A stretch of DNA of 64,000 nucleotides, from the NCBI RefSeq assembly GCF_003569915.1, contig NZ_KZ984445.1, positions 124,001 through 188,000 of the forward strand. Direction: 5' to 3'. Source of the stretch: Comamonas testosteroni. Lineage in GTDB: Bacteria; Pseudomonadota; Gammaproteobacteria; Burkholderiales; Burkholderiaceae_C. The translations under genes and the position numbers were made by a program. Below, in pieces: positions 9,343 through 19,405 of the stretch (the first letter of the stretch is position 1; the number at the start of each line of letters is the position of its first letter). The notes beneath the pieces were generated by a model. It did no database searches and was not told the DNA's origin. It worked only from the letters and a program-made list of their open reading frames with translations.

Positions 9343-10238
9343 TGGCCGCAACGGATATTCAGCCATTTGAGCAACTGGGCCTGATTGGCTGCGGCCTCAT
9401 GGGTGGCTCGTTTGCGCTGGCGCTCAAAAAGGCAGGGCTGGTCAAGCGCGTGGTGGGTTACAGCAAATCACCATCGACCACCGAGCGCGCCCGCCAGATG
9501 GGTGTGATCGATGTGGAAGCCCCCTCTGCCCTGCTGGCCGCCGCCGGTGCGGATCTGGTGCTGCTGGCCGTGCCCGTGGCCGCGACCGAGGCCACACTCA
9601 AGTCCATCAAGCACCTGGTCACACCCCAGATGATGATCATGGACGTGGGCTCCACCAAAGTCGACGTCGTACAGGCCGCGCGCTCTGCACTACGCGACCA
9701 GATCGGCAGCTTTGTGCCCGCCCACCCCATCGCAGGCAAGGAAGTGGCCGGTGTGGAACATGCGGATGCCAAGCTCTACCAAGGCGCGCAAGTCATTCTG
9801 ACGCCCACGGAGCGCACGCTGACCGCCCACCTGAACCGCGCCCAGGCGCTGTGGCAGGCGCTCGGCAGCCATGTGCAGGCCATGTCACCAGAGTCACATG
9901 ACGCGGCGCTGGCCACCGTCAGCCACCTGCCGCATCTGCTGGCTTTTGCCATGATGCAAAGCGTGCTGACCCAGCCCAATGCCGACGATGTGCTGTCTCT
10001 CGCAGGCCCCGGCTTCAGAGACTTCACGCGCATTGGCGCAGGCGATCCCAAGCTCTGGCGTGATGTGCTGCTGGCCAACCGCGACCAAGTCCTGGCCCAG
10101 TCACGCAACTTCCGTCAGGCACTGGAACAGCTCGAAGGCTTGATGCAAGCCGATGACGGCCAGGGTCTGCAAGACCGGCTGACGCTGGCCAGCGCCGCCC
10201 GCGCCCACTGGAAAATGGGTGCTAAGCGAAGCGCCTGA
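9342..10238 (+). CDS. tyrA: Prephenate dehydrogenase
   Basis: NAD-dependent oxidative decarboxylation of prephenate (or arogenate) for tyrosine synthesis. The 298-residue protein begins MAATDIQPFEQLGLIGCGLM; GLIGCGLMGGSFALALKKAG is the Rossmann dinucleotide motif, with VPAHPIAGKEVAGVEHAD, SHLPHLLAFAMM and FRDFTRIGAGDPKLWRDVL from the dehydrogenase fold. The ATG overlaps the last base of pheA, pointing to translational coupling. There is no fused mutase domain, unlike the enterobacterial TyrA. Confidence 0.94.
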   Translation: MAATDIQPFEQLGLIGCGLMGGSFALALKKAGLVKRVVGYSKSPSTTERARQMGVIDVEAPSALLAAAGADLVLLAVPVAATEATLKSIKHLVTPQMMIMDVGSTKVDVVQAARSALRDQIGSFVPAHPIAGKEVAGVEHADAKLYQGAQVILTPTERTLTAHLNRAQALWQALGSHVQAMSPESHDAALATVSHLPHLLAFAMMQSVLTQPNADDVLSLAGPGFRDFTRIGAGDPKLWRDVLLANRDQVLAQSRNFRQALEQLEGLMQADDGQGLQDRLTLASAARAHWKMGAKRSA

Positions 10239-10265
10239 AACAAGGCACAGTTCATCAAAGAGACA

Positions 10266-10337
10266 CCAGCAAGCGCCGCCGCGCAGCAAAGGTGTCGTCC
10301 CCTTTCAGGGGGAAGCGGCAAAGCCGCTCAGGGGGTA
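10266..10337 (+). repeat. GC-rich interspersed repeat, family B, copy 1 (supplies the aroA Shine-Dalgarno)
   Basis: Short version: AGCAAGCGCCGCC, GTGTCGTCCCCTTTC, AGGGGGAAG, GCGGC-aaa-GCCGC, CTCAGGGGGT. The two stem-loops CCCCT/AGGGG and GCGGC/GCCGC are evident. The terminal CAGGGGG ends four bases before the aroA start codon and is the only Shine-Dalgarno candidate there. Confidence 0.75.
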
Positions 10338-10340
10338 AAA

Positions 10341-12374
10341 ATGTTCTCGACCGAATTTCTGGATCTGCCTGCACTGGACGCTGCCAACGGCACCGTCAGC
10401 CTGCCCGGCTCCAAAAGCATCTCCAACCGCGTTCTGCTGTTGGCCGCGCTGAGCCAGGGTACGACCACGATTCACGACCTGCTCGACTCCGACGACACCC
10501 GGGTCATGCTGGCCGGCCTCAAGCAACTGGGCTGCCGCATCACGCCCGATGCGGTCACGCCCGGCCAGGCCATTGAAGTCACCGGCATTGGCGGCCAGTT
10601 GCCCACAGGCACTGCGGCCACGCTGTTCCTCGGCAACGCTGGCACCGCCATGCGCCCGCTGACCGCCGCGCTGTCGCTGCTGGGCGGAGATTTCGAGATG
10701 ACCGGCGTGCCCCGCATGTACGAGCGCCCGATTGGCGACCTCGTCGATGCGCTGCGCCAGCTGGGTTGCAAGATCGACTATCTGAAGGACGAAGGCTTTC
10801 CACCCCTGAAGATCGGCCGGCCGGACTTCAGCCAGCTGGGCAGCGAATCCATCAAGGTGCGCGGCGATGTCTCCAGCCAGTTTCTGACTTCGCTGCTCAT
10901 GGCCCTGCCCCTGCAGGCCAAAAGCCGTGACATCACCATCGAGGTGGTGGGCGAGCTGATCTCCAAGCCCTATATCCACATCACGCTGGAGCTGCTGGCG
11001 CGCTTTGGCATTGCCGTGAAGAACGACAACTGGCAGCGCTTTGTGATCCCCGCAGGCAGCCGCTACCAGTCGCCCGGCGATATCCATGTGGAAGCCGACG
11101 CCTCATCCGCTAGTTATTTCATAGCACTCGGCGCAATTGCTGCCGAGACTACAGAGCAAAAAAGCATCAAAATCCTCGGCGTAGGCAAAGATTCAATCCA
11201 GGGTGATATCCGCTTTATCGAAGCCGCCCAGGCCATGGGCGCGCAGGTAGAAAGCGGCCCCAACTGGCTGGAAGTCTCGCGCGGCAGCTGGCCTCTGAAG
11301 GCCATCGACCTCGACTGCAACCACATCCCCGACGCCGCCATGACGCTAGGCGTGATGGCCCTGTATGCCAATGGCACCACCACGCTGCGCAATATCGCCA
11401 GCTGGCGCGTGAAGGAAACCGACCGCATTGCCGCCATGGCGATTGAGCTGCGCAAGCTCGGTGCTACGGTGGAAGAAGGCGCGGACTACATCCGCATCAC
11501 CCCACCGGCTGCAAAGTCAGACTGGAAAGCGGCCAGCATCCACACTTATGACGACCACCGCGTCGCCATGTGCTTCTCACTGGCCGCCTTCAACCCCGCC
11601 AAGCTGCCCGTGCGCATTGAAGACCCCAAATGCGTGGCCAAGACCTTCCCCGATTATTTCGAAGCCCTGTTCTCCGTCTGCGAGACCGAACGCGAGCGCA
11701 TTCCCGTAATCTGCATTGATGGTCCCACGGCTTCGGGCAAGGGCACGATTGCGGCCGAAGTCGCCAAGGCTTTGGGCTATGGCTTGCTGGACTCCGGTGC
11801 GCTCTACCGCATCACGGGCCTGGCGGCATCGCGTGCAGGCCTGGCGCTGGATGCCAGCAACGAAGAAGAAATTGCCGAGATGGCGCTGGAAATGCCCGTG
11901 CGCTTTGACGCCCAGCAGCGCGTCTGGCTTGGCGACGAAGACATCAGCTTGGCCATTCGCACTGAAGAAGCCGGCATGAACGCCTCCCGCGTGTCTGCCC
12001 TGCCTGCCGTGCGCACGGCGCTGGTGGATTTGCAACTGTCCTTTCAGGCCCTGCCAGGGCTGGTGGCGGACGGCCGCGACATGGGCACGGTGATCTTTCC
12101 CCATGCGCCGCTGAAGGTCTATTTGTGGGCTTCTGCTCAGTGCCGCGCGGAGCGCCGCCATAAACAATTGATTTCCAAAGGGATTTCAGCTAATATATGC
12201 ACCCTTTTGGCAGACCTTGAAGCACGCGACGCCCGCGACATGAATCGCGCGACTGCGCCGCTCAAGCCCGCCGAAGATTCTCTGCAACTCGACAGCTCCG
12301 AGATGACCATTGAACAAGTGGTTGCCCAGGTGCTGTCGTGGTGGCAGGAACGCCAGCCGTTTGGCCGCTCTTGA
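10341..12374 (+). CDS. aroA: Fused 3-phosphoshikimate 1-carboxyvinyltransferase / cytidylate kinase
   Basis: One 677-codon frame joins EPSP synthase (about 1-445) to cytidylate kinase (about 455-677). AroA features are [45 protein letters not shown] and [14 protein letters not shown]. The kinase begins with P-loop GPTASGKGT at residue 461 and has [20 protein letters not shown] and [10 protein letters not shown]. The two genes are separate in most bacteria, but the fusion is known in Comamonadaceae. It links the shikimate pathway to CMP phosphorylation only by co-synthesis. The start is preceded by the CAGGGGG tail of a family B repeat. A short AT-rich stretch (11114-11157) inside AroA resembles repeat family A. 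Confidence 0.95.
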   Translation: MFSTEFLDLPALDAANGTVSLPGSKSISNRVLLLAALSQGTTTIHDLLDSDDTRVMLAGLKQLGCRITPDAVTPGQAIEVTGIGGQLPTGTAATLFLGNAGTAMRPLTAALSLLGGDFEMTGVPRMYERPIGDLVDALRQLGCKIDYLKDEGFPPLKIGRPDFSQLGSESIKVRGDVSSQFLTSLLMALPLQAKSRDITIEVVGELISKPYIHITLELLARFGIAVKNDNWQRFVIPAGSRYQSPGDIHVEADASSASYFIALGAIAAETTEQKSIKILGVGKDSIQGDIRFIEAAQAMGAQVESGPNWLEVSRGSWPLKAIDLDCNHIPDAAMTLGVMALYANGTTTLRNIASWRVKETDRIAAMAIELRKLGATVEEGADYIRITPPAAKSDWKAASIHTYDDHRVAMCFSLAAFNPAKLPVRIEDPKCVAKTFPDYFEALFSVCETERERIPVICIDGPTASGKGTIAAEVAKALGYGLLDSGALYRITGLAASRAGLALDASNEEEIAEMALEMPVRFDAQQRVWLGDEDISLAIRTEEAGMNASRVSALPAVRTALVDLQLSFQALPGLVADGRDMGTVIFPHAPLKVYLWASAQCRAERRHKQLISKGISANICTLLADLEARDARDMNRATAPLKPAEDSLQLDSSEMTIEQVVAQVLSWWQERQPFGRS

Positions 12375-12556
12375 TTTTTCAAAAGCATCCTCGCAGCTGG
12401 TGAACTGGCCCTTGGTGTCAGGCGCTGCAGCTCGTAGCCCGGCAACAAGGTTGTTCACCTTTAACCCCGTGGGTGTGAACCCGCAACCCTCCGCACTCAG
12501 TCTTAAAAACGGTAGCAATAGTGCTGCCGGAAACCTGTTTGCGGTCAAGGAAATAC
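12375..12556 (+). other. Leader region of rpsA
   Basis: 182 bases between the cmk end and rpsA. It contains a potential hairpin built on GTTCAC and GTGAAC (about 12451-12478). In other bacteria S1 controls its own translation through a structured leader; that role here is inferred only. Confidence 0.3.
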
Positions 12557-14239
12557 ATGTCTGAATCTTTTGCCGCCCTTTTTGAAGAGTCGTTGACACG
12601 CACCGAAATGCGTCCTGGCGAAGTTATCACTGCTGAAGTCGTGCGCGTTGAGCACAACTTCGTGGTGGTGAACGCCGGCCTGAAGTCGGAAGCCTACGTG
12701 CCCCTCGACGAATTCAAGAACGACCAGGGCGAAGTCGAAGTCCAAGTGGGTGACTTCGTTTCCGTGGCCATCGGCTCCATCGAAAACGGCTACGGCGACA
12801 CCATCCTGTCGCGTGACACCGCCAAGCGTCTGGCTTCCTGGCTGTCGCTGGAAAAGGCTCTGGAGTCCGGCGAATTCGTCACCGGCACCACCTCTGGCAA
12901 GGTCAAGGGCGGCCTGACCGTTCTGGTCAACGGCATCCGCGCTTTCCTGCCCGGCTCGCTGATCGACACACGTCCTATCAAGGACCTGACGCCCTACGAA
13001 AACAAGACCATGGAATTCAAGGTCATCAAGCTGGACCGCAAGCGCAACAACGTTGTGCTGTCGCGTCGCGCTGTGGTGGAAGCCTCCATGGGCGAAGAGC
13101 GCGCCAAGCTGATGGAAACGCTGAAGGAAGGCGCCATCGTTCAAGGCGTGGTCAAGAACATCACCGAATACGGTGCGTTCGTTGACCTGGGCGGCATCGA
13201 CGGTCTGCTGCACATCACCGACATGGCATGGCGTCGCGTGCGTCACCCATCCGAAGTGGTGACTGCTGGCCAGGAAATCACTGCCAAGATCCTGAAGTTC
13301 GACACCGAAAAGAACCGCGTGTCTCTGGGTCTGAAGCAAATGGGCGACGATCCTTGGATGGGCGTTGCTCGCCGCTATCCTTCCGGCACTCGTCTGTTCG
13401 GCAAGGTCACCAACATCGCTGACTACGGCGCATTCGTGGAACTGGAACCCGGCATCGAAGGCCTGGTGCACGTTTCCGAAATGGACTGGACCAACAAGAA
13501 CATTGCTCCTACCAAGCTCGTGTCCCTGGGCGACGAAGTGGAAGTCATGGTTCTGGAAATCGACGAAGACAAGCGTCGCATCTCCCTGGGCATGAAGCAA
13601 TGCAAGGCTAACCCCTGGCAAGAATTCGCCCAGAACACCAAGCGCGGCGACCGCGTGAAGGGCCCCATCAAGTCCATCACCGACTTCGGCGTGTTCGTGG
13701 GTCTGGCTGCCGGTATCGACGGCCTGGTGCACCTGTCTGACCTGTCGTGGAACGAAGCTGGCGAAGCCGCCGTTCGTAACTACAAGAAGGGCCAGGAAGT
13801 TGAAGCCATCGTGCTGGCCGTGGACGTTGAGCGCGAGCGCATCTCCCTGGGCATCAAGCAACTGGACAGCGATCCTTTCACGACCTTCGTGACCGTGAAC
13901 GACAAGGGCCAGATCGTGACCGGTAAGGTCAAGACTGTGGACGCCAAGGGCGCTGAAATCGACCTGGGCGAAGACATCATCGGCTACCTGCGCGCTTCCG
14001 AAATCTCGCAAGACCGCGTGGAAGATGCTCGTTCCGTCCTGAAGGAAGGCGACGAAGTGACAGCCGTGGTGGTGAACGTGGATCGCAAGAGCCGCAACAT
14101 CCAGCTGTCCATCAAGCAAAAGGACCACGCTGAACAGCAAGAAGCCATGGCTTCCCTGTCGCAACAGTCCTCCAAGGAAAACGCTGGTACCACCAGCCTG
14201 GGCGCTCTGCTGCGCGCCAAGCTGGACGCTGACAAGTAA
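12557..14239 (+). CDS. rpsA: 30S ribosomal protein S1
   Basis: RNA-binding ribosomal protein needed for translation initiation on most mRNAs. The 560-residue protein begins [23 protein letters not shown] and has six S1 domains; domains 3-6 show the repeated GxVxxITxxGAFVxL...GLVHxS pattern (for example [20 protein letters not shown]). Start at 12557 is supported by AAGGA seven bases upstream and by family start. It follows cmk, as in E. coli, and is followed by ihfB, the conserved rpsA-ihfB order. Confidence 0.97.
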   Translation: MSESFAALFEESLTRTEMRPGEVITAEVVRVEHNFVVVNAGLKSEAYVPLDEFKNDQGEVEVQVGDFVSVAIGSIENGYGDTILSRDTAKRLASWLSLEKALESGEFVTGTTSGKVKGGLTVLVNGIRAFLPGSLIDTRPIKDLTPYENKTMEFKVIKLDRKRNNVVLSRRAVVEASMGEERAKLMETLKEGAIVQGVVKNITEYGAFVDLGGIDGLLHITDMAWRRVRHPSEVVTAGQEITAKILKFDTEKNRVSLGLKQMGDDPWMGVARRYPSGTRLFGKVTNIADYGAFVELEPGIEGLVHVSEMDWTNKNIAPTKLVSLGDEVEVMVLEIDEDKRRISLGMKQCKANPWQEFAQNTKRGDRVKGPIKSITDFGVFVGLAAGIDGLVHLSDLSWNEAGEAAVRNYKKGQEVEAIVLAVDVERERISLGIKQLDSDPFTTFVTVNDKGQIVTGKVKTVDAKGAEIDLGEDIIGYLRASEISQDRVEDARSVLKEGDEVTAVVVNVDRKSRNIQLSIKQKDHAEQQEAMASLSQQSSKENAGTTSLGALLRAKLDADK

Positions 14240-14294
14240 TCACTTGCCTCAGCAGGTCGGTCGGCTCGCCTGACTGACCGCTCAGCGTCAAAGA

Positions 14295-14325
14295 CAACGG
14301 GCGCCCTGTGCGCCCGTTGCTGTTT
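14295..14325 (+). terminator. Hairpin between rpsA and ihfB
   Basis: Stem CAACGGGCGC / GCGCCCGTTG followed by CTGTTT. The weak T-run suggests partial termination that would lower ihfB relative to rpsA. Confidence 0.55.
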
Positions 14326-14346
14326 CAACCTAGTTTTCATCATCCG

Positions 14347-14664
14347 ATGACCCGATCCGACCTCGTCGAAGAACTTGCCGCCCGATTTGGCCAACTCAAC
14401 CAACGCGATGCTGAGCAGGCCGTCAAGACCATTCTGGACGCCGTCAGCGATGCCCTGGTGCGCGGTCACCGCATTGAAATTCGCGGCTTTGGCAGCTTTG
14501 CCATCAACCACCGCCCGCCTCGTGTCGGCCGCAACCCCCGCAGTGGAGAGTCCGTTCAGGTTCCCTCCAAGCGCGTACCTCATTTCAAACCCGGCAAAGC
14601 CCTGCGCGAAGCCGTGGACAACCTCAAGACCGACGAGCAGCCTGCACAGCAGCCAGCTGCCTGA
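14347..14664 (+). CDS. ihfB: Integration host factor subunit beta
   Basis: DNA-bending nucleoid protein that pairs with IHF alpha and assists recombination, replication and promoter architecture. 105 residues; [23 protein letters not shown] start, [23 protein letters not shown] is the DNA-binding beta arm with the intercalating Pro, and [14 protein letters not shown] ends the fold. The start at 14347 is chosen by family length; an upstream frame extension to 14308 overlaps the terminator hairpin region and is unlikely. Confidence 0.95.
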   Translation: MTRSDLVEELAARFGQLNQRDAEQAVKTILDAVSDALVRGHRIEIRGFGSFAINHRPPRVGRNPRSGESVQVPSKRVPHFKPGKALREAVDNLKTDEQPAQQPAA

Positions 14665-14736
14665 TCAATAGCCAAGCCTATTTGCTTGCTGGCACTTAGG
14701 CTGGCCTAAAATCTTCCTCGTCACACAAGGGGAAGC

Positions 14737-15069
14737 ATGAAATACCTGCTGTGGCTGCTCAAGGCAGCCATTTTTTTCACTCTGTTTGCCTTCGCGCTCA
14801 ATAACCAGCAAGACGCAACTGTGCACTTTTTCTTCGGCACGGCCTGGACAGCGCCTCTGGTGCTGGTCGTACTGACGGCCTTTTCGCTGGGTCTTTTTGT
14901 TGGAGTGCTGGGCATGGTGCCGCGCTGGCTCAAGCACCGCTCCGCTGCCCGCGAGGCCCGCGCCAGAGAAAAGCAGGCCATGCCAGCAGCGGCAGACAGT
15001 CAGGCACCCGCAGCGGCTGCCTCACCCACCTCTTCGATCATTGTGCCGAGCGACGTGCATGGAATTTAA
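14737..15069 (+). CDS. lapA: LapA-domain inner membrane protein
   Basis: Small membrane protein of the LPS assembly pair. 110 residues with two predicted transmembrane helices (about 5-22 and 39-63) separated by ALNNQQDATVHFFFGTAW, the family signature, then an Ala-rich cytoplasmic tail. GGGGAAG precedes the ATG. It overlaps the next gene by 11 bases, so the two are coupled. In E. coli LapA acts with LapB in controlling LpxC turnover. Confidence 0.85.
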   Translation: MKYLLWLLKAAIFFTLFAFALNNQQDATVHFFFGTAWTAPLVLVVLTAFSLGLFVGVLGMVPRWLKHRSAAREARAREKQAMPAAADSQAPAAAASPTSSIIVPSDVHGI

Positions 15070-16210
15070 TCTGACTTGGATCTTGCTGGGCCTGCCCGTG
15101 GCCTTTGTGCTGGGCTGGCTGGCCTCTCGCTGGGACTTGCGCCAGGTGCGCGCCGATAACCGCCAGGCCCCCAGAGCCTATTTCAAGGGTCTGAACTTTC
15201 TGCTCAATGAGCAGCAGGACAAAGCCATTGATGCTTTTATCGAGGCCGTGCAGAACGACCCCGACACTACCGAGCTGCACTTTGCGCTGGGCAATCTGTT
15301 CCGCCGCCGTGGCGAATACAACCGCGCCGTGCGCGTGCACGAGCATCTACTGAGCCGTGCCGACCTCTCGCGCCCTGACCGTGACCGTGCCCAGCATGCG
15401 CTGGCCCAGGACTTTCTCAAGGCCGGCCTGCTGGACCGGGCAGAAGAGTCCCTGCACCGACTCGAAGGCACGCAGTATGAAGGCGAGGCACGGCTGGCCC
15501 TGCTTGCCATCTACGAGCGTTCACGCGACTGGACTCAAGCCGCCAATATCGCCCGCAAGATGCAGGCTGCCAACCAGGGTGACTTCAGCGCCCGCCTCGC
15601 GCACTATCTGTGCGAGGACGCGCAGACCCAAATTACCAAGGCCCAGTTCGACGCCGCCAACGCACAGTTGCTGCAAGCCGTCGAGATCGCCCCGCATGCG
15701 CCCCGCCCCCGTCTGGAGCTGGCGCAGCTGCAACACCGCCAAGGCCAATCGGCCCAAGCCCTGCAGACGCTGAACGTTCTTGCAGAGCAAAGCCCAGCCT
15801 CCCTGCCCCTGGCTGCCAGCCTGCTGGTACAAATTGCACAAGCCACAGGCGAGGTCAGCGCTGTGCAGGCCCTGCTGGCCACGCACTATGCCCAAGCGCC
15901 CTCGCTGGACCTTCTACAAGCCCAGGTCGCGCTGGATGGCGACAGTGCAGAAGCTCCTGGCCGTGCCCGCTTTGTGAAGCATCTGGAGCATGAGAACTCG
16001 CTGGTTGCTGCCGCCCAGTGGCTTGAGGGTGAGACCTTGACCGAAGAGCAATACCACGGAGCCATCCAGAAGGCGCTGGACCACGCAGCCAAACCTCTGA
16101 CCCGCTACCGCTGCGCGGCCTGCGGCTTTGAGGCCAGAACCCATTTCTGGCACTGCCCCGGCTGCCAGAGCTGGGACAGCTACCCCGCCCGCAGAGTCGA
16201 AGAGCTTTAA
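15059..16210 (+). CDS. lapB: Lipopolysaccharide assembly protein B
   Basis: TPR protein of the inner membrane that coordinates LPS synthesis and LpxC degradation. 383 residues: N-terminal membrane anchor (MEFNLTWILLGLPVAFVLGW), a cytoplasmic run of TPR-like helices (about 45-340), and a C-terminal rubredoxin-like zinc domain with CAACGF and CPGC plus SWDSYP. The ATG at 15059 lies inside the end of lapA; longer readings upstream would overlap lapA in another frame and lack the anchor. A strong terminator follows. Confidence 0.92.
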   Translation: MEFNLTWILLGLPVAFVLGWLASRWDLRQVRADNRQAPRAYFKGLNFLLNEQQDKAIDAFIEAVQNDPDTTELHFALGNLFRRRGEYNRAVRVHEHLLSRADLSRPDRDRAQHALAQDFLKAGLLDRAEESLHRLEGTQYEGEARLALLAIYERSRDWTQAANIARKMQAANQGDFSARLAHYLCEDAQTQITKAQFDAANAQLLQAVEIAPHAPRPRLELAQLQHRQGQSAQALQTLNVLAEQSPASLPLAASLLVQIAQATGEVSAVQALLATHYAQAPSLDLLQAQVALDGDSAEAPGRARFVKHLEHENSLVAAAQWLEGETLTEEQYHGAIQKALDHAAKPLTRYRCAACGFEARTHFWHCPGCQSWDSYPARRVEEL

Positions 16211-16223
16211 AGCCCTACCCATA

Positions 16224-16249
16224 AAAAGAGCGCCAATGGCGCTCTTTTT
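16224..16249. terminator. Bidirectional terminator between lapB and the MFS gene
   Basis: Symmetric hairpin AAAAAGAGCGCC-AAT-GGCGCTCTTTTT between convergent genes; it can serve both strands. Confidence 0.9.
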
Positions 16250-16271
16250 ATTTCACGGATGAATGCATCCG

Positions 16272-17465
16272 CTAATCCTGCTTCCACTCATCAGTTGGCA
16301 TGTCCTCATGACCAATCAGCCAGGGTAGCCGCGATGAAATACCCACCATGGCTCCCACGGCCCAGAACAGCACGGACACACCTACCACGGTGCCAATGGA
16401 GCCAAACAGCACCGGCATGAGGACGCTGGAGCCGTTGATTGCCATCATGCGCAGACCCAGCGCCTCTCCATGGCGCTCGGCCGGCGTGATCTGGTGAATC
16501 ATGCTCATCACCATGGGCTGAACCGAGCCCAGCACCAGGCCCAGCAGCACCGAGCACGTGCCCATGCTCCAGGCCCCAGGCATCAGCGGATACACCGCAA
16601 ACAGCACGCAAGCGGCCAGCATGGCACTCATCACCACCACCCATTCACTCAGGCGTTTGGTGATGATGGGCATCAGCAGGCGAATGACTGCCGCCGCAAT
16701 CGCAAAAGCGCCGAGGATTGTGCCTATCACCGACGCGGGCAGACCGCGTTCGTGACCGAGAATCGGCACCACAAATGTGTGCACGTCCCAGCATGAGGAC
16801 AAAGCCCAGTTCAGCAGCAGCAAACGCCTGAAGCCCTGGTTTTGCAGCAAGTCCCAGGCCGCGGCTTTCTTGCCGGCATGGGCAACTTCTGGCGGTGGTA
16901 ATTCCTGCACGGTTCGTGCCCAGAACCATGCAGCCAGGGGCAGCAGAGCCAGCAGCAAAAAGGCCGCTCTGAAACCCGTAAGGCTTGCTTCCTGCCCTCC
17001 CGCGTAATCAATCAGCAAGCCTGCAAAGAATGGCCCCAGAAAGTTGGAAATCGCTGGGCCAATGGCCAGCCAGCTAAAGACTTTGCGCAGCTCTTCCGTG
17101 TTGTGCGCCGAGCGCCCCACATGCCGCTGCAGGGCGATGATGGCCGTACCGGCTGCACCACCCGTCAGCAAAGCGCCCAGACAGAGCACTGGGTAGCTAG
17201 GAAAAAGACAGCTCACGCCTGCGCCAACGGATGCGGCAATCACGCTGAGCAGCAGCGGCTTTTTCAGGCCATGGCGGTCTGCATAGCGCCCCGCAGGCAG
17301 GGACAGAAAAACCTGCGTCAACGCAAACAGCGCCAGCAGCATGCCCACGGCTGCGGCGCTATAACCTTCCTTGAGTGCCAGCAGCGGCGTTGCCATGCGC
17401 ATGCCTGTCATGCAGGCGTGAATCGAGACTTGAGCGAGGATCAATCGCAGCAGTGCCGCGTTCAT
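16272..17465 (-). CDS. MFS transporter
   Basis: 397-residue polytopic protein with about 12 membrane helices. Features of the major facilitator fold: LSLPAGRYADRHGLKKPLLL between helices 2 and 3, a long cytoplasmic loop around 190-210, and a second GxxADR-like counterpart that is degenerate. The substrate cannot be read from the sequence; drug or metabolite export is plausible. Its ATG overlaps the rmuC stop by four bases, so it is probably the second gene of an rmuC-MFS operon. The convergent lapB terminator lies behind it. Confidence 0.8.
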   Translation of the reverse strand: MNAALLRLILAQVSIHACMTGMRMATPLLALKEGYSAAAVGMLLALFALTQVFLSLPAGRYADRHGLKKPLLLSVIAASVGAGVSCLFPSYPVLCLGALLTGGAAGTAIIALQRHVGRSAHNTEELRKVFSWLAIGPAISNFLGPFFAGLLIDYAGGQEASLTGFRAAFLLLALLPLAAWFWARTVQELPPPEVAHAGKKAAAWDLLQNQGFRRLLLLNWALSSCWDVHTFVVPILGHERGLPASVIGTILGAFAIAAAVIRLLMPIITKRLSEWVVVMSAMLAACVLFAVYPLMPGAWSMGTCSVLLGLVLGSVQPMVMSMIHQITPAERHGEALGLRMMAINGSSVLMPVLFGSIGTVVGVSVLFWAVGAMVGISSRLPWLIGHEDMPTDEWKQD

Positions 17466-19111
17466 TCCTCGTCCTCCTCAGGCACTGGCGCTGCAGGAAA
17501 CAGCGGCAGATCACTTGCGCCATCCGTATCGGGCTGGGGCAGTTCCTGCACATTGCGTAAATGGCGCTGAATGGCGCGCGTGCGCACTCCCACCTGCTCA
17601 AACTTGCGCGCCGCTGCATCGATGGACTTGCGCGTGGCCTCCACCACATCGCCAAACTTGGCAAACTCTGTCTTGACCTGGCCGAGCACACCCCAGACTT
17701 CCGAAGAGCGTTTCTCAATCGCCAGCGTCTTGAAGCCCATCTGCAAGCTGCTGAGCATAGCCGCCAGGTTGGCCGGGCCGGTGACCACAATGCGGCTTTC
17801 ATTCTGCAGCGCCTCCACCAGACCGGGCCTGCGCAGCACCTCGGCAAACAGACCTTCGGTGGGCAGGTACATGACAGCGAAGTCCGTGGTGTAGGGTGGC
17901 GCCACGTACTTGCCCGCAATTTTTTTGGCCTCGGCGCGGATCGAATTTTCAAAGGCATTGCCAGCCGCAATCAAAGCACCTCTGTCTGCGCTGTCCTGCG
18001 CATCCTGCAAGCGCTGAAAATGCTCTACCGGGTACTTGGCATCGATGGGCAGCCACACGGGCTGCTGATCGGCGCGGCCCGGCAGGCGAATTGCGAACTC
18101 CACCAGTTCATCACTGCCCGGCACGGTCTTGACGTTTCTCGCGTACTGCTCGGGCGTGAGCACATTGTCGATGATGCTGCCCAGTTGCAGCTCGCCCCAA
18201 GTACCGCGCGACTTCACATTGGTCATCACGCGCTTCAAGTCGCCCACGCTGCCTGCCAGCGTCTGCATCTCACCCAGGCCTTTGTGCACCTGCTCCAGCC
18301 GGTCGCTGACCAGCTTGAAGGATTCACCCAGGCGCTGCTCCAGCGTGGCGTGCAGCTTTTCATCCACGGTACGGCGCATCTCTTCAAGCTTGATGGCGTT
18401 GTCGCTCTGAATCGTGGCCAGCCGCTCATTGAGCGTGCCACGCAACTGCTCAGCTGTGGTTTGCTGCCCCTGCGCCAGCGCGCCCAGCTGCTGGCTGACG
18501 GCATCTTGCAGCACGGCAAACTGGTTGCGCATCTGCTCGCCATTACCGCTGAGCTGATCCTTGAGCGTCGCGCCCATATGCGTGCTCATATGCGTGAGCT
18601 GCTGCTGAATATCGCCCTTGAGCGAGTCGAGCGTGCCTCTTGTCGTTTCGGCCAATGCTTCAAAGCGCTGCTGCACATGGGCGCTTTGCTCGGCACTGCT
18701 TTGCGCCAGTGCGGCTCTGGCCTGCTGGCTGTCCGTGGTCAGGCGCTGGGCCAGTTGCGTGACTTCATCGCGAAAAGCAGTCAGCGCCAGCACCTGCTCG
18801 CGCCGCGCGGCCTGCGTGTCCTGCTGGGTCTGGGCCAGTTGCGCCTGCACATGCTGGGTCACGCGATCCAGCGCACCATCGCTTTTGGCCACCGTCATCT
18901 GCGTGCTCTGGCTACTGCGCTCCAGTTGCTGAAGACGCAGATCAAGTGCCTGCAGGCCTTGCAGCATCTGCGCCTGCAGCCGCATGGCTTCAGGGCTGGT
19001 GGCAGCCTGCGCCGCTCGCCTGAGCGCAAACAGCCACCACAACACCACCAGTTGCAGACCCAGGCCCGCAGCCACCATTGCCCATACCCACCAGGAAGTC
19101 ACCGTATCCAA
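17462..19111 (-). CDS. rmuC: DNA recombination protein RmuC
   Basis: 549-residue member of the RmuC family, which limits inversion rearrangements and carries a predicted nuclease fold. N-terminal membrane anchor (about 8-28, WVWAMVAAGLGLQLVVLWWL), a long Gln/Ala-rich coiled coil (about 40-290), then the conserved core TWGELQLGSIIDNVLTPEQY, LPIDAKYPVEHFQRL and YVAPPYTTDFAVMYLPTEGL. The length fits longer family members. A four-base overlap couples it to the MFS gene. Confidence 0.92.
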   Translation of the reverse strand: MDTVTSWWVWAMVAAGLGLQLVVLWWLFALRRAAQAATSPEAMRLQAQMLQGLQALDLRLQQLERSSQSTQMTVAKSDGALDRVTQHVQAQLAQTQQDTQAARREQVLALTAFRDEVTQLAQRLTTDSQQARAALAQSSAEQSAHVQQRFEALAETTRGTLDSLKGDIQQQLTHMSTHMGATLKDQLSGNGEQMRNQFAVLQDAVSQQLGALAQGQQTTAEQLRGTLNERLATIQSDNAIKLEEMRRTVDEKLHATLEQRLGESFKLVSDRLEQVHKGLGEMQTLAGSVGDLKRVMTNVKSRGTWGELQLGSIIDNVLTPEQYARNVKTVPGSDELVEFAIRLPGRADQQPVWLPIDAKYPVEHFQRLQDAQDSADRGALIAAGNAFENSIRAEAKKIAGKYVAPPYTTDFAVMYLPTEGLFAEVLRRPGLVEALQNESRIVVTGPANLAAMLSSLQMGFKTLAIEKRSSEVWGVLGQVKTEFAKFGDVVEATRKSIDAAARKFEQVGVRTRAIQRHLRNVQELPQPDTDGASDLPLFPAAPVPEEDEE

Positions 19112-19405
19112 CCGCTTCTTTCGTTGACTGCAGCGCAGGCTGCAGAACTATCATTTCAATAGCTATCAGCGCATATATATTCTGCACTAAAGCCTGTTTT
19201 CTGCTGAAAATGAGCATGAACCACGTCCCGTCATGTCCAGCAGCGACGAGCCGCGTTCGCAAGCGCTTGCTCGTCAATGAAATCTATCAGATAGCGGCCT
19301 GCATCCAGCAGGCGGATTCAGCATCCATCCCACAGAAAGTGAGAAGGCGCTGATCTTCAGATATGGGGAGTTTTTGTCCCCCAGGTACTTCTTGGAGCTG
19401 GAGAT
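19112..19405. other. Gene-poor stretch between rmuC and the tautomerase
   Basis: About 290 bases holding repeat A copy 4 near rmuC and no convincing gene. A 48-codon plus-strand frame from 19210 has no ribosome-binding site and no recognisable domain. Confidence 0.4.
19151..19194 (-). repeat. AT-rich interspersed repeat, family A, copy 4
   Basis: On the minus strand: GGCTTTAGTGCAG...ATATATGCGCTGATAGCTATTGAAATGA. It lies just upstream of rmuC. Confidence 0.65.

Noticed and set aside
12545-14164. 539-codon minus-strand open frame opposite rpsA
   Set aside because: Shadow of the strongly codon-biased S1 gene; His/Val/Gln-rich composition typical of antisense frames.
17561-19162. 533-codon plus-strand frame opposite rmuC
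   Set aside because: Antisense of the Gln/Ala-rich coiled coil; no known domain.
19210-19353. Possible 47-residue protein starting MSMNHVPSCPAATS
   Set aside because: No ribosome-binding site, no recognisable homology and ordinary intergenic composition.
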